A stretch of DNA of 64,000 nucleotides from Dioscorea cayenensis subsp. rotundata. Taxonomy: Eukaryota > Streptophyta > Magnoliopsida > Dioscoreales > Dioscoreaceae. The notes under the pieces are model-generated. The model saw only the letters and a program-made list of their open reading frames with translations. It did not search any database and was not told the origin of the DNA. Below, one piece after another: positions 12,383 through 23,738 of this stretch (its first letter is position 1; every line of letters starts with the position of its first letter). The stretch covers positions 20,123,501 through 20,187,500 of the forward strand of contig NC_052474.1 in assembly GCF_009730915.1 (NCBI RefSeq). Direction: 5' to 3'. A program made the position numbers and the translations under genes.

Positions 12383-13769
12383 CCAAAAAATTTAATATTT
12401 GAGGATATATCCTCTATAAAAAAATATATTTGCATGCATACTATGGTTAATGAAAAAACCTTAACATGATCAAAATCAGAAAAAAACAATAATAAGTTTA
12501 TATCTATATTTTTAACATTTTGATTCAATTGTATTATAAAAAACAGGTCTAATATTTTTTATAGTGTAGTAAATAGTTAACTATAATTGAGTTTGTATAT
12601 GTCTCACACTAATTAAGTATTAAGACATTTGATTTCATGGGGAAGTCAAGGGTTTAATTTTCTATTCTTATATTAATGTTATTTGGATTGCTACATAATA
12701 TTGCATTGCATGTTAAAAAAATTAATATTTAAAAATAATAATAATAATCGATGGTATATTTTTCAATGCATTGAAAAATAATATTGAAACCAAAAGATAA
12801 AGTGAGAGAAGAACGGAGGATTGACAAGATAGTTTACCTAAATACTTTTAGGTCTGTATATTAAAGAGTAGCATAATGCTTGATTCTTTTCTCTTCTTTT
12901 TTTTCCAACACAATGCCAATATTTGTTCCAAAAATATCTTTTCTGAATCATGGAGAGAAAGATGCAATTAAATTAATTATTCACTATTAATTTTATCCTA
13001 TACTTTGTCGAAGAAACATTCAATATTAATTATTTATAACTTAAAATGTATTTAGATCAATTTATATTTGAAGCCAATAATTTTTTAGTAGAAGAAACAC
13101 TCTGTATTTATAAAGATGGCGCGCTCTGTAACAATGAAATTTACATCTAACAATTATTATAAATTTATATACATTATCAAATAATGATAAACAATACCAA
13201 ACATTAATTATATATAGTAGATAATAATAATTTTACATAGTTTTTATATAAATAATAATCATTAGATGATGATCTAATGACCATATAATAATAATTTTTT
13301 ATAACTTTTATATAAATAATAACTCTTAGTTGATAATTTAATAATTATTGTTAAATATTTTTAGATAATAATAACTCCAAACACTTAACCAAATGAAGTC
13401 TTGCCATTTAAAAAAAAACCAATTAGGTTATATATTGTTATTATATCTTCCCACTTTTCAACAACCAGATTCCAGCCAAAGGAAAAATAATAATAATAAT
13501 AATGAAATAAAAATCCAAAACTTTTTATAAATTATGTTAAATTAATATATATTACGTGTGATTCGAACTTTTGCAAAGATATAAACCCAACAAAAATAAA
13601 TAAAATAAAATAAAATAAAAAAAGAACCTTGTAATTGTGCCATTGTGGGGTTACGCAACTCCCCCCACTAACTTTTCAAAGGTTTGCCCAACATTCAAAG
13701 AATGGTCCATCACGACCCCCCTTACCATTTTATAGATGTTTCTTCTTTTTCGTTTTTTTTGAATAAATG

Positions 13770-13925
13770 TGAATAAGTCAATGTCAGGAATAATCATACA
13801 TGAAGCGCTGAATTTTATAATATATGTGCTCCCGACATAGATGAGTTAGGATTCAAATTCGGCTCTTCAACAGAACAAATTCCTTATGCAGAGGATCTGA
13901 TCCCAATACAACAAATAGTCATTGA
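13770..13925 (+). repeat. Dispersed repeat copy A (tRNA-like box B)
   Basis: It contains GAGTTAGGATTCAAATTC followed by TCTTCAACAGAACAAATTCC, then GAGGATCTGATCCCAAT. The same order of words occurs near 16100 and 30730. The GGATTCAAATTC word resembles an internal RNA polymerase III box B, so an old SINE is possible. Confidence 0.4.
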
Positions 13926-13958
13926 TAATTTTGTTATATTTCTCAAAACTCAAATTAG

Positions 13959-13959
<1 letters not shown>

Positions 13960-13991
<32 letters not shown>
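13960..13991. repeat. (AT)n microsatellite
   Basis: About 32 bases of AT dinucleotides, read directly. Confidence 0.93.
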
Positions 13992-13995
<4 letters not shown>

Positions 13996-14009
13996 GTTAA
14001 CTATGCAAA

Positions 14010-14350
14010 ACGTTCTACAATGAAGAGAGCACAGTGAGAGTTATTTAGGTTTAGTTTTGGTTTATTGGTTGCAGTTTTGTTTTTATAGAGTTGATCGGTT
14101 CAGATTTGAAGTACTATGTTGAAATTGATTGAACAGCTAATATCAAAACTTGAGTTAATTATAATACATATATATATATATATATACGATCAACTATGGA
14201 TGTTTGTATTTGAGCACAGTGAAAGTTAATTAGGTTTTAATACTAGACTTAGGGTTGAATAGTATAAATCAGTTGAGCACATTGAAAATTAGGGAGCATA
14301 GTGAGAGTTAATTATGTTTAGTTTGGGTTGATTAATTGTAGTTTTGTTTT
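14010..14350 (+). repeat. Degenerate direct repeats with a GAGCAnAGTGA core
   Basis: The word GAGCACAGTGAGAGTTA or a near variant, followed by TTAGGTTTAGTTTnGGTT and GnAGTTTTGTTTTTA, appears near 14026. A shortened copy starts near 14211 and another full copy near 14293. The spacing is irregular, so these look like old tandem copies broken by indels. Confidence 0.6.
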
Positions 14351-14491
14351 TAAAAAAGCCGTTTGTAGGTCTAATAAAAATAAGGTTTAACAATTCAAAT
14401 TTATTGCTATACTGATCGAATGATTGGACGTCATAAAATTACGTGATCCAATTTTTAATGTGCATTTATTTATAAGTGCATGCTTTCACGG

Positions 14492-14733
14492 CTATATATA
14501 TATATAACTAGGCTTGTTATTTATTCATAAGTATTTTCCATAAGATCTTATTTACGTTTAAAGAAATCTACTATTTAGGACTTAGCCCTTCCCCATATCA
14601 AAATCATATTGTATATTATATAAGCTGAGCTTTTTACTATATATATATATAACTCAGGCCTTGTTATTTATTCATAATTATTTTTTTCATAAATCTTATT
14701 TATATTTAAAATATCTACTATTTAGGACTTTAT
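14492..14733 (+). repeat. Two-copy tandem duplication, about 145 bp period
   Basis: 14492-14582 and 14637-14733 share a (TA)n start, then AACTnAGGC.TTGTTATTTATTCATAA, TCTTATTTA and ATCTACTATTTAGGACTT, with scattered changes. It is a local duplication with no coding content. Confidence 0.75.
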
Positions 14734-15293
14734 ATTATTCTGTTTGTAATGTGAAAAATGTATAGAATATGGAATAATATATTTATGTTATGAATTTATT
14801 TCTTAATTTATTTTATTCACATTACGTATTTTAAATTTTAACACATTTATACAAAAAAAAAACCCATTAAAAAAATAAAATCATCAAAAATAAGAAAATA
14901 AAAAAATGAAGAGAAAATGGGGTTCCTTGATGGATCTCACCACCATGAAAGGCATGGAAGAATGAATGAAGGTGAAGTAGTAGCTTTTTACTCCACTTTA
15001 ATCTTTGCTCCATTATTTTGTTATATTCTTCTTTTTGACTGATAAATGAGTCAATGACAATAACAAAGAAAGAAAGAAATTAAAAGAAGAAATCAATAAG
15101 CATCACAACTTAGCATGCCTTCAAAAAGGACACCCATTCAAGCCAACTCCAACAAAAGTACTTATGTGCACTATTTAGTATTTATCCTTCTCTACCATAT
15201 AATAAATTCATTATAAAAAATTAAAAATAAATTTGATAGAAAAATCAGAGCACAAAGAATTACTTTTAGTTACAAGTGTTGGACCATTTCTGT

Positions 15294-15296
<3 letters not shown>

Positions 15297-15323
<27 letters not shown>
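15297..15323. repeat. (TTA)n microsatellite
   Basis: A run of nine or so TTA triplets, read directly. Confidence 0.9.
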
Positions 15324-15328
<5 letters not shown>

Positions 15329-16034
15329 TTATTATTTTGTCTCTTATATATATATACATATAATGCTAAATGTTCAAAATTGAATAAATAATGAGTATAA
15401 GAAAAAAAAGGCATTTTATCTATAATAATTCCTTGTTAAATAAGAAAATTATATTTAATTATATCTACATGCAATTTCAGCATCAATGTGTTATATATTT
15501 ATCTATATTAGTGTAGTTTTTGACTATATATATATATATAAAGTTTGTTATGCTTAAAACTGTTTGATTTTTAAGAATTTTAATTATTTTGTGATAATTA
15601 GTAATTAGCAATGACTTGACTCCATAAAAAAAAGGTGCACCACAAAATTAAAGTTTTGTCACCAAAATTAATAAAAATAATAAATAAATAAATGAAAATT
15701 TAATAATAATGAGAATTTGTGGTGTTGGTAGCCAATGTGGGTAACAAAGGAGGACAAATAACTCAATTATTGTGAGTGTTATTGACCAAATTCATCAATG
15801 GATTCCAACTTCCCATGTTATCAAAATATATAGTGAGGGTCCCCAATGGATCTCTCCATTTATTGCCATGGGATCTTGATGAAGTTGAGGGCCCCACTCT
15901 TCTAACATTATCTATTCATCATAAATGGATGAAAGTCCGACCAGATCGACTCAGTGGAGTTGGTATTTTATTCTTCTCATAAGTTTAAAAATGAGAGTTT
16001 ACATCTATGATTTATCATTTTAATAAAATATTAA

Positions 16035-16192
16035 AAATTTACATGTCAAAAATATGCAGCATAGATATGAAGTTAATCTTTCAAAGCACTTGTGTTTTCA
16101 CTCAATAATAAGTTGAGATTCGTACCCATCTCTTCAAAACACGAATACTATATATAAGAGATCCAATTCTAATTAATAAATCAAGAAATCAT
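16035..16192 (+). repeat. Dispersed repeat copy B
   Basis: It contains AATAAGTTGAGATTCGTACCC, then TCTCTTCAAAACACGAATAC, then AAGAGATCCAATTCTAATTAA. These are the same ordered words as the copy near 30670-30810. It is flanked by AT-rich DNA, and no clear target duplication was found. Confidence 0.45.
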
Positions 16193-16586
16193 TAGTCTGT
16201 TCATATTTATTTAAATAAAAAAAATTCTCGTTCAAATGGCTATCTTTTAATAACTTTGTTTTTATTAGTATCTATTCCGTATTTAATATATATATATATA
16301 TAACAATAACAAAAAGTAAAAAAAAAACAAGCAAACAGAAAAAATTTTTATATTAAAAACAAAATTTTAGCAAAAGAAGGAATAGAAATGCCATATGCTA
16401 GTATAGTCCAACAATAAAGTATAAAAATCCGATACAAAAAGTTAGAAGTTTCGAATTCCTTCTACTGTACAATAAAAATGTAAATAGTGGCCATTTTATC
16501 AAATATATATATATAGAAATCACTCTTATAATAAAATAATTGGTATTTTATTAATTTCTATTCAAAAGCCAAAAGTTCGAAGAATC

Positions 16587-18185
16587 CTACTTGTGATTTA
16601 TCCACAATTCCTCAGGAAAAGGAATAGAGATAGGAACTATAACCAGAGACACAGAGACATAAGTATGAATAATGCATGGAAAGAGTGTACAAGCTGAGTC
16701 ATATGACACACTAGAACTGTATTTTTGTTCAGTGGCAACAGAGAAAGAGAGATACACTGGTTGGCATTTTGTGCAACCCATGTGTTTCATATAACTTTCA
16801 AGGCACACTTAACAACTGATAAGGTGATGGACATGCATGACAGATCCCACTTATTAAAGTGGATTCATAACACTGAAGAGAATGGGCAACAATACAAAGT
16901 TGGTTCCTTAGTGGACAAAAACAAGTGGGCACTTAAAAGGAATGGGAGCAAAGGCATGATTTGCAAATCAGATGATAATGTTATCAAAATGAAAGAATGA
17001 TTTGATTGGATGGATGTTTTTTACTTTTTACTTTTTTTTTAATTTTTATTTTTTTACCTGGAAGAAATTGCATGGTCGTACTTGAATGATCCAATGTGTT
17101 TGCTTGCTCTGTTTCAATTTGATCTGGTGACAGATTGAATGGTAAAAAGATGTTAAAATATTTACCATTGTGCTTCTGAAAGAGTAACAAACCAAGTTTC
17201 ACTCTTCTGTTTACATGTTGGAGATGAATGATTCATCCATTTTTGTTCAATTTGATCCTGCATGTTCAGATTAAAGACCAGTAAAGTGTTTCTGAAATCC
17301 TTGTGATAAAATAAAAGAGTAACAAACCTGGTTCCCTCTTCACTTGTCGTCTAGTCGGCTTTTGAACTCTATACAACTATGTGTATCTTCAATTTCATCA
17401 GTGAAATCTCATTATTCTAAAAAAAAAAAAATCAATTCAAGTTAAAATCAATGGAACTATATAGCAAATACAAGCAGAACCATTCATTTTATGGTTTAGA
17501 ACAGGCCTTATAAACAACTTATTTTTCACTTATCAAATAATCATATAAACATGGATGAAGAACATCAGGTTCATCGGTGAGATGTATAATGTACAAAGTG
17601 GATACTAAACAAATACAAGTACAGAATTAGTCTGTAAAGACACAAAAACAGGGACATACAATGTTGTACATGTATACAAGCCACATATGGAATACACCAA
17701 ACATTCTCTTTATACACCAAACATTCTCTTCATGAAAATATATAAGACACAGTCAACAAGTTTGTTTCTTGATTAAGTTCTCTAACAGAGAGTCATGTTG
17801 CATCCTTGTCAAATTGCAAAGGACCAAGGAAACCAGAAGTTGAAGAAAACTCTTACTCTCTCAGCAAATATGGTTGATATTCATCATGCACAACCAGACA
17901 AAGCTTTACAACCCCAATACGTAACATATTACTGATTTTCGCATAGATCTCTACTGCACGTTCTTTTACCATATAAACTGAATTTTGGATAGGAAGCAAT
18001 CAACTCCAAAGAAATCCAACAAATTTGTCAAATCATCTTTATAGACAGGTAGAAAATTTCTTATTCTCAAGGCATAAATGCTTCTTTTCCTCTTTCTTCC
18101 ATTAACCAGGAAAATATACAATTAAAACAATGCTTATTATTTGTAAAATTGAATAATGAATGATTATTCAACAATTAGTATATAA
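16587..18185. other. Intergenic downstream of the TIC40-like gene; no supported gene
   Basis: This is where the missing C-terminal exons of TIC40 should lie on the minus strand, but I found no STI1/HOP-like coding sequence. Open frames at 16725-17000 (+) and 16984-17202 (-) match nothing I recognise. Small repeats are present: AGAGTAACAAACC near 17183 and 17318, and TACACCAAACATTCTCTT twice in a row at about 17694-17731. Confidence 0.5.
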
Positions 18186-21100
18186 CTAATTTGAAGCAGG
18201 TAAAGTACCATGTCCTTCTGTTTCTTTATCAGCTTTAGTGTTGTTACTGGTATCATGTTGTGGAATTTCTTCAACATTAGTTTTAGGAATATCCAATGGA
18301 ACAGGTGGTCCAGGAGCAGAAGCTGTTGGAGTTGGAATAGTTGTAGCTGATGGTGATGCAGAAGGTGATGGGAATGGTGTGCCCGGAGCGAAAGCCGCCG
18401 TGTTGAACGTGCCATCTTGCTGAGAATTTGGACCCATGACTTCCTTGAAAGCTTTCAGTATTGCCATTCTCTGCAATAAACCATAAAAGATGCCGTCAAA
18501 CATGTCATTGTCTACTCAGGAAATAGAAGATGTACATCTGCATAATATCAAACCTCATACCATGCTGTTATTTGAAAGAAACCTGTAACCAATGCTTGAA
18601 TAAAAGATTACATTCACAAGGGAATATACATGAAGTAACTTTGTTGAATATCTTCACTAAAGGTTGTTACTGATCAATAATTTTATTAATTGTAGAACAT
18701 TTACAAATTATCTGCATTTAATTCATCATGGTACAAACATTTTTCTTAAGTGAAATCTATATTGAAATTAGTTTCAATGAACAGAAAGGTACATGATTTG
18801 GAAGAAATGGAAAACACATCACATTATCATAGCATCTACATCAGAGAGATGAAAATGTGGCACAAGTATAGCCCAATTTGGTCAACAGTATTTTTTATTT
18901 TTATACTTTTTTTAATAAAGTTAGGTTCAGTGATGGAAGGGATGTGTACAGCCATTGAGGGGTCAGTATGTTTACATCCACTGAAGGGTGAATGGATGAT
19001 CTTATCCCCACGAAAATGAAGGGATGACCTCTGCCCAGAGCTTCATCTATCTCCATCCACGTGGACCCCACACTTGTTTTTCCCATTTCATGGCTCTCAT
19101 CCCTTCATCCATCTTTATCCCTCCAACCAAACACATAAACAAGCAATCTAGATTTCACTATCACTCACACAAACCGGGAAAATACAACATCCAAACAATA
19201 TCAAAGGAAATAAAGCACATTGTATTAATAGGATAGTTTGCACAACATAATCATAGAGGAAAATCATGCAACATGTCTTTGGGCACCTACTGCCAATCAA
19301 CAACCACCAGCCAGGGTAAGGGTATAAATGATACACTATAACTCGCAAGCTACACGAGTTTGATTCAGGGAAAGCTCAAACTCAACTCACTTATGATCGA
19401 GTCAAGCTCGAGCTTGAGTAGCTCAAGTAGACGAGTGAATCGAGTTCAAACATTTTAATACTTAACTCGAGAGCTCACGAGCTTAACCAAGTAGTTGTAT
19501 TTGTATGTATATCTATTATATATTAGTTTATTTAATATATATATATATATATATTTGGGTTCGAGCTCGTATAAAAATATCTATAATTAAACTGAGTTTA
19601 TTAGCTTTTATCGAGCTTAATCGAGCAAGCTTGAGTAGCTTGATTTATGTATCAAGTCAAGCTCGAGTTACAAAAGCATAACTCAATCGAGTTCGAGCTG
19701 AATATCGAGCAATGAAATTTCAACCGATGAAATTTCAACCGAGCTCAAGCTCGAGCAGCTTGCTGCTCAGCTCGAACTCGATCGATTACACCCTAAGCCA
19801 TAGTAAGCGTTGGTAGCAAACCCTAATTTAATCTCTTTGTTCTAAGCCATGATCTAATCCAAAAGTTACAATAAATTTATAGTTAAGCCCTAATTATAGA
19901 TCCTTCATCCACCACCATCATGATCACTCCATGTCAGCTACAAGCTTAAACATCGTCACTGTACTTGCATGTACTTATATTTACAACAGACTCTCTTAGT
20001 GGCTTATAATTAGTTGAAGATAGAACAAACATAGAATGCACACTTTTATACTGATAACCAAACAGGATGGCTGGTAGCCATAATGCCAATACCAGGCCAT
20101 CAAATTAGAAAACTAAGACATTGCATAAAATTGTTTTACCATAAAGGGATTAGTGGAAGAAAGAAAGTGAAGTGCAAGCATATTAATACTGGTACTCTAC
20201 AAAACCTCACAGAAACAAAGCTTCTAAGAGAACATAATATCCACACGTAATTAAGTAACGAAATCTTGGAATATGGCGATGAAAGTCATTTATCACGTTA
20301 TCATTAGTGAAACCTTGAGCAGTTTTGGCATGATGGACAGCAAATCAATGGATTAGCATACCTTGAGAATGGTAACAGTCTAGTATTAGCTCACCTTTAA
20401 TCTTGTTGCCATCTGACATGTTAAAATGGAAATGCTATTAGTAACTATCATGAAAGTGGGTAACGGCAGTAGGGAAATAGACAAACATGAATAAGCATCT
20501 CACCGTATTAAATGCTGCCGAAATTCCAATCCCAACCCCAATCCATAAAAGTGGTGACCCTCTACAAAGACTCCATAAACAAGGGAGAGTTATTAGATGA
20601 AATGCAAAAAGAAACTTCAAATGATACAGAAACCCAAAATCTTTCATCATATCAACTACATTAAACCCAAGAGAAAAAAAGAATTTTTTTAACATACATG
20701 AATGAAGGAGGAGGAAGCGCCAAGATTTGAGGAGGATTGATGCTAGACGTTATTGTTTGAACAGTACCCTGGGATGCAACATTTGCAGAATCTTGCATCT
20801 CCAATTTCTCAGGAGCTGGAGCAAAATGACATTAAACAGTAAGCTATAATCATAGGATAACATTAAAATTAAAAGCACTGATAAATGAGCTAATGATGCA
20901 AGTATCAGAAAAATTTGCACAATGTAAGGCCCCATAAATTCATTTCAAGATTGAACAACAAAAGTGACGCTTGATGTATGTATATCTGCATACATGGGCT
21001 AAAATTGGCTCATAAATTATCATCATGGATTACTTAACCACAATATACCACCACAGGCTATAAATGCATTGCACAGTATCATTGCTAGTAGACCTTTTTT

Positions 21101-21649
21101 TTTTTCTTTCTTTCTTTCCATAAACCAGATATTGCAGTTCGATGTCAATAAATTATACTCATTTGATTGCTTACCCTTATAAAACTAATAAAGATATTAG
21201 CTTTCACTAAAAAATTGAATGATTTGAGCTCTTTTCCCCCGGCCAATACTTTCCGATTCCAAACCAAATCTCATATCCACAATTTCAACTCTCTTCGGAC
21301 CCCTTCTGACTATTCTGAACTGGACCTTCAATTCCACACACCAAGGTAATGCAGAGTACTAAAATTCATAAAGATTTGAACTTTTCTTCAACAAGACCAA
21401 CCAAAACCAGACAGACCATCATTCACCATAGTAAGACAATGCACATTTCCAACAATTCAATTGTCCACAAAACTAACATCACAAAAGAACAACAACCAGA
21501 AAAGAGATACCTGTTGCCGCGCGGCGTATCCAGAGCGAGACAACACGCCGCGCTTTCCCAGCCGGGTAAAATGGCGCTCTGGGAGAAGAAAAGGCAGCAG
21601 GAAGAACAGGAGGCCTAGCTGGGAGCAAGGAAACAGTCTGCATTGCCAT
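18186..21649 (-). CDS. TIC40: TIC40-like chloroplast import protein, N-terminal half only (205 aa)
   Basis: TIC40 is an inner-envelope co-chaperone that works with TIC110 and stromal Hsp93 in protein import. Exons on the minus strand are 21649-21511, 20815-20698, 20561-20504, 20412-20395 and 18470-18186. Phases close to 206 codons with the stop. Residues 1-46 form a Ser/Arg-rich plastid transit peptide (MAMQTVSLLPARPPVLPAAF). Then come a linker, the diagnostic membrane segment IGSPLLWIGVGIGISAAF, the words MATRLK and RMAILKAFKEVMG, and a Pro/Ser-rich stretch starting FNTAAFAPGTPFPSPS. The fourth exon is only 18 nt. Known TIC40 proteins are about 440 aa and continue into TPR-like and STI1/HOP domains. 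Here the frame ends in TAG at 18186-18188. Either this is a truncated copy, or an internal donor (such as GGTACTT near 18205) skips the stop and joins exons I could not find. The membrane anchor would survive but not the chaperone-binding half. Confidence 0.8.
19314..19798. mobile_element. Candidate non-autonomous DNA transposon in TIC40-like intron 4
   Basis: The segment is packed with GAGCTCGAGCTTGAG-type words on both strands. It starts AGGGTATAAATGATA and ends in the near-inverse ATCGATTACACCCT. Plant hAT-like and similar short elements often look like this, with terminal AGGGTGTAAT words. A possible short target repeat AGCCA flanks it, but it is too short to settle the family. No coding sequence is inside. 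Confidence 0.5.
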
Positions 21650-22085
21650 CAAAGACTAGAAAAATCGAACAAGTGGAGATGGATGGGAAGCAAGGATGAT
21701 GGGAATATAAAATAGCGATGAGGTGTTCGATGAAATGCCCGTGCCTCTGTTTCACATGCCGGATTGCGAAGCAAGGCATAACAATAATAATAGTGAATAA
21801 ATGATAAGCAAGTACAAGGATCACGAGGAGGAGAAGGCCATGATTGATCAATGAGAAGAAGGAGATGGAGATGGAGAAGAAGAAGAAGAAGAAGAAGGAG
21901 AAGGGAATCCCGAGGAATGAGAGAGAGAGAGAGAGAGAGAGAGTTGTTGGCTGCTTCTTTGCTGGGATTGCGGTGAGTGTGTCTGTGAAGGGTTTGCATG
22001 TGATCTTGGTGTGTGTGATATATTTCAGAATTATTTTTAGGAATTATTTTTAGGAATTATTACCATGTTGAATGATTACATGAGG
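21650..22085 (-). other. Promoter / 5' leader region of the TIC40-like gene
   Basis: On the minus strand the region upstream of 21649 carries CT-rich tracts: (TTC)n at about 21877-21900 and (TC)n at about 21920-21946, which are typical of plant 5' leaders. A plus-strand open frame across these tracts is low-complexity and not credible. Confidence 0.4.
21920..21946. repeat. (GA)n microsatellite
   Basis: About 26 bases of GA dinucleotides, next to a (GAA)n run; CT-rich on the coding strand of TIC40. Confidence 0.9.
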
Positions 22086-22087
22086 AC

Positions 22088-22308
22088 CAATCCTATGTCG
22101 ACATCCATAGATGTCCATTATCAGCCGTTGGATCTCGATTCAACGGCTAATATTGATAAACATTATATACTACAGTAATATAAACAGTAATTACTGTTTA
22201 GAACGGAATAATGAACAGTGATACAGTTCATCAATGTCAGCCGTTGAATGGCTGATAATTGGACGTCCATAGATTTCTCATCTATAGACGTCCATAGGGA
22301 TGTATATT
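22088..22308. mobile_element. MITE with imperfect terminal inverted repeats
   Basis: The left end reads CCTATGTCGACATCCATAGA, TGTCCATTATCAGCCGTTGG. The right end, reverse-complemented, reads CCCTATGGACGTCTATAGAT followed by GGACGTCCAATTATCAGCC. The element has no coding sequence and borders an AT microsatellite on the right. It shares the word GCCGTTGGATC with the MITE at 27706-27969, so the two probably belong to one superfamily. Confidence 0.65.
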
Positions 22309-23738
22309 ATATATATATATATATGGCCAATTCTAACTTTATAGATTTTTTATTTATGTATGTCAGTTGGATTCAGATTACAGTGGTAAGTGGAATGAAC
22401 AATAATACAGTACAAAATAGTATTTTCATCAGAACTGTTTGATCATCATCATCATCGTAACAATACCCGAAACAATTACAATCATTGGAAGCTATTTGCA
22501 CCCCCTGGGAGAGAAAGAAATATAAACTAACCAACCTGACCATCTGATACACTAGTTCTGTGTCACTGTTTATGCGCATGTTTAATTCTCTTTACTCTTC
22601 CTTGTATGTATATCTCTCTTCTCTCTATTCTCTTTTTTTTTTTTTCTTAATTACATATCTACGGTTTACATTTTTGTATGAAAATGATTTTTACTAATAA
22701 ACTCCAACAAACAACAATGACCTCTTAATATGCTAGCATCATCAGATCTTTTATATAAGGTGTTCGTGTTCTTACAAAAAGGATGGATTCTAAACTCATC
22801 TCGAGCAAGGTGATAGCACAGTATTTTGAGATATTAATTCCACACTTGAACACACCCCTGATATGGTTTATCCATGTTTTATAAATAAATAAAAAGCCGA
22901 AGAAATCATTCTTACCTACATATATCTCAATGATTTTAGTTTTTTTAAATATATTAGGACGGTCCAATGCTAGGCTATAGCAAGAACAAAGAGTCCTGGC
23001 GCTAATGACTCAAGAAGCCAAATCTACAAAAATGAACCCGGGATTGCTTGCCCTTGGAAAAGGGTATATTCATCATTTTTACATTGACATGTGGTATGAG
23101 TTTTTATTTTATTTTACATTGAAAATGTTATTATTTTGTGTTTCTTTGAGTTATCATTTGCTTTTTTTACAATAGCTGGTGTTCACTTTTGGAAGATTTT
23201 CGGTGACGAAAGCAGGGAAACGGAAAAGAATGACACCTGAAAATTCAGTAATTAAGCATTATAATAATAAATTATTTTTTAAGATTGATATCAATGATTC
23301 AAATTAAAGACAAAAATTTTAATTGCTAAATAATTAACTAATAATAAAAAATAGATGATAAGGAGGATTGGGGATTCTATCCATTACAAATAATATTGTA
23401 CAACTATTCTCTCCCCACCCACAGTCATTTTTATTACCTAGATTCAATAAAATTATATAAATATATATATATATATACAAATTTAGTAAAGTAAAAAATA
23501 TATAACCATTAACTGCTCCAAAGCCAATCTATCTTGGTAATTATGGAGGCCATCATGCTTGAAAACACAGGCAGATAAACAGAACATATGTTTCTATCAT
23601 CTATGATACATCTTGCATATGCGCAGCCTTCCTCACTCAATGAAGACGATCAACATTCGATGCATAGTGTGCATTGTTGTTTACTCAGATGCAAAAAATT
23701 GATGAGATTTATCCGGTCATCGACTAGAAATCACAAGC
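22309..23738. other. Intergenic, no gene seen
   Basis: AT-rich spacer with a poly-T run near 22631-22644 and (AT)n at about 23459-23476. Open frames on both strands are short and unrecognisable. The last 200 bases should include the 3' UTR of the KTI12 gene. Confidence 0.5.

Larger units (their letters stand above)
10301..16586. other. Long gene-poor AT-rich intergenic region
   Basis: About 6.3 kb without a credible gene on either strand. It is composed of A/T homopolymers, (AT)n tracts, short direct repeats and one or two copies of a dispersed repeat (listed separately). Open frames here are short, low-complexity and match no family I know. Confidence 0.6.

Noticed and set aside
12286-12528. 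Minus-strand open frame with a long Tyr-Ile repeat
   Set aside because: It is the translation of an (AT)n microsatellite.
16725-17000. 91-codon plus-strand open frame
   Set aside because: No recognisable domain, no splice partners, and the region looks like AT-rich spacer.
16984-17202. Minus-strand open frame containing SPDQIETEQANTLDHSS considered as a missing TIC40 exon
   Set aside because: It has no STI1/HOP similarity, no matching phase with the end of the 18470-18186 exon, and a Lys-rich low-complexity end.
21844-22053. Plus-strand Lys/Glu/Arg-rich frame
   Set aside because: It is generated by (GAA)n and (GA)n tracts in the antisense of the TIC40 leader.
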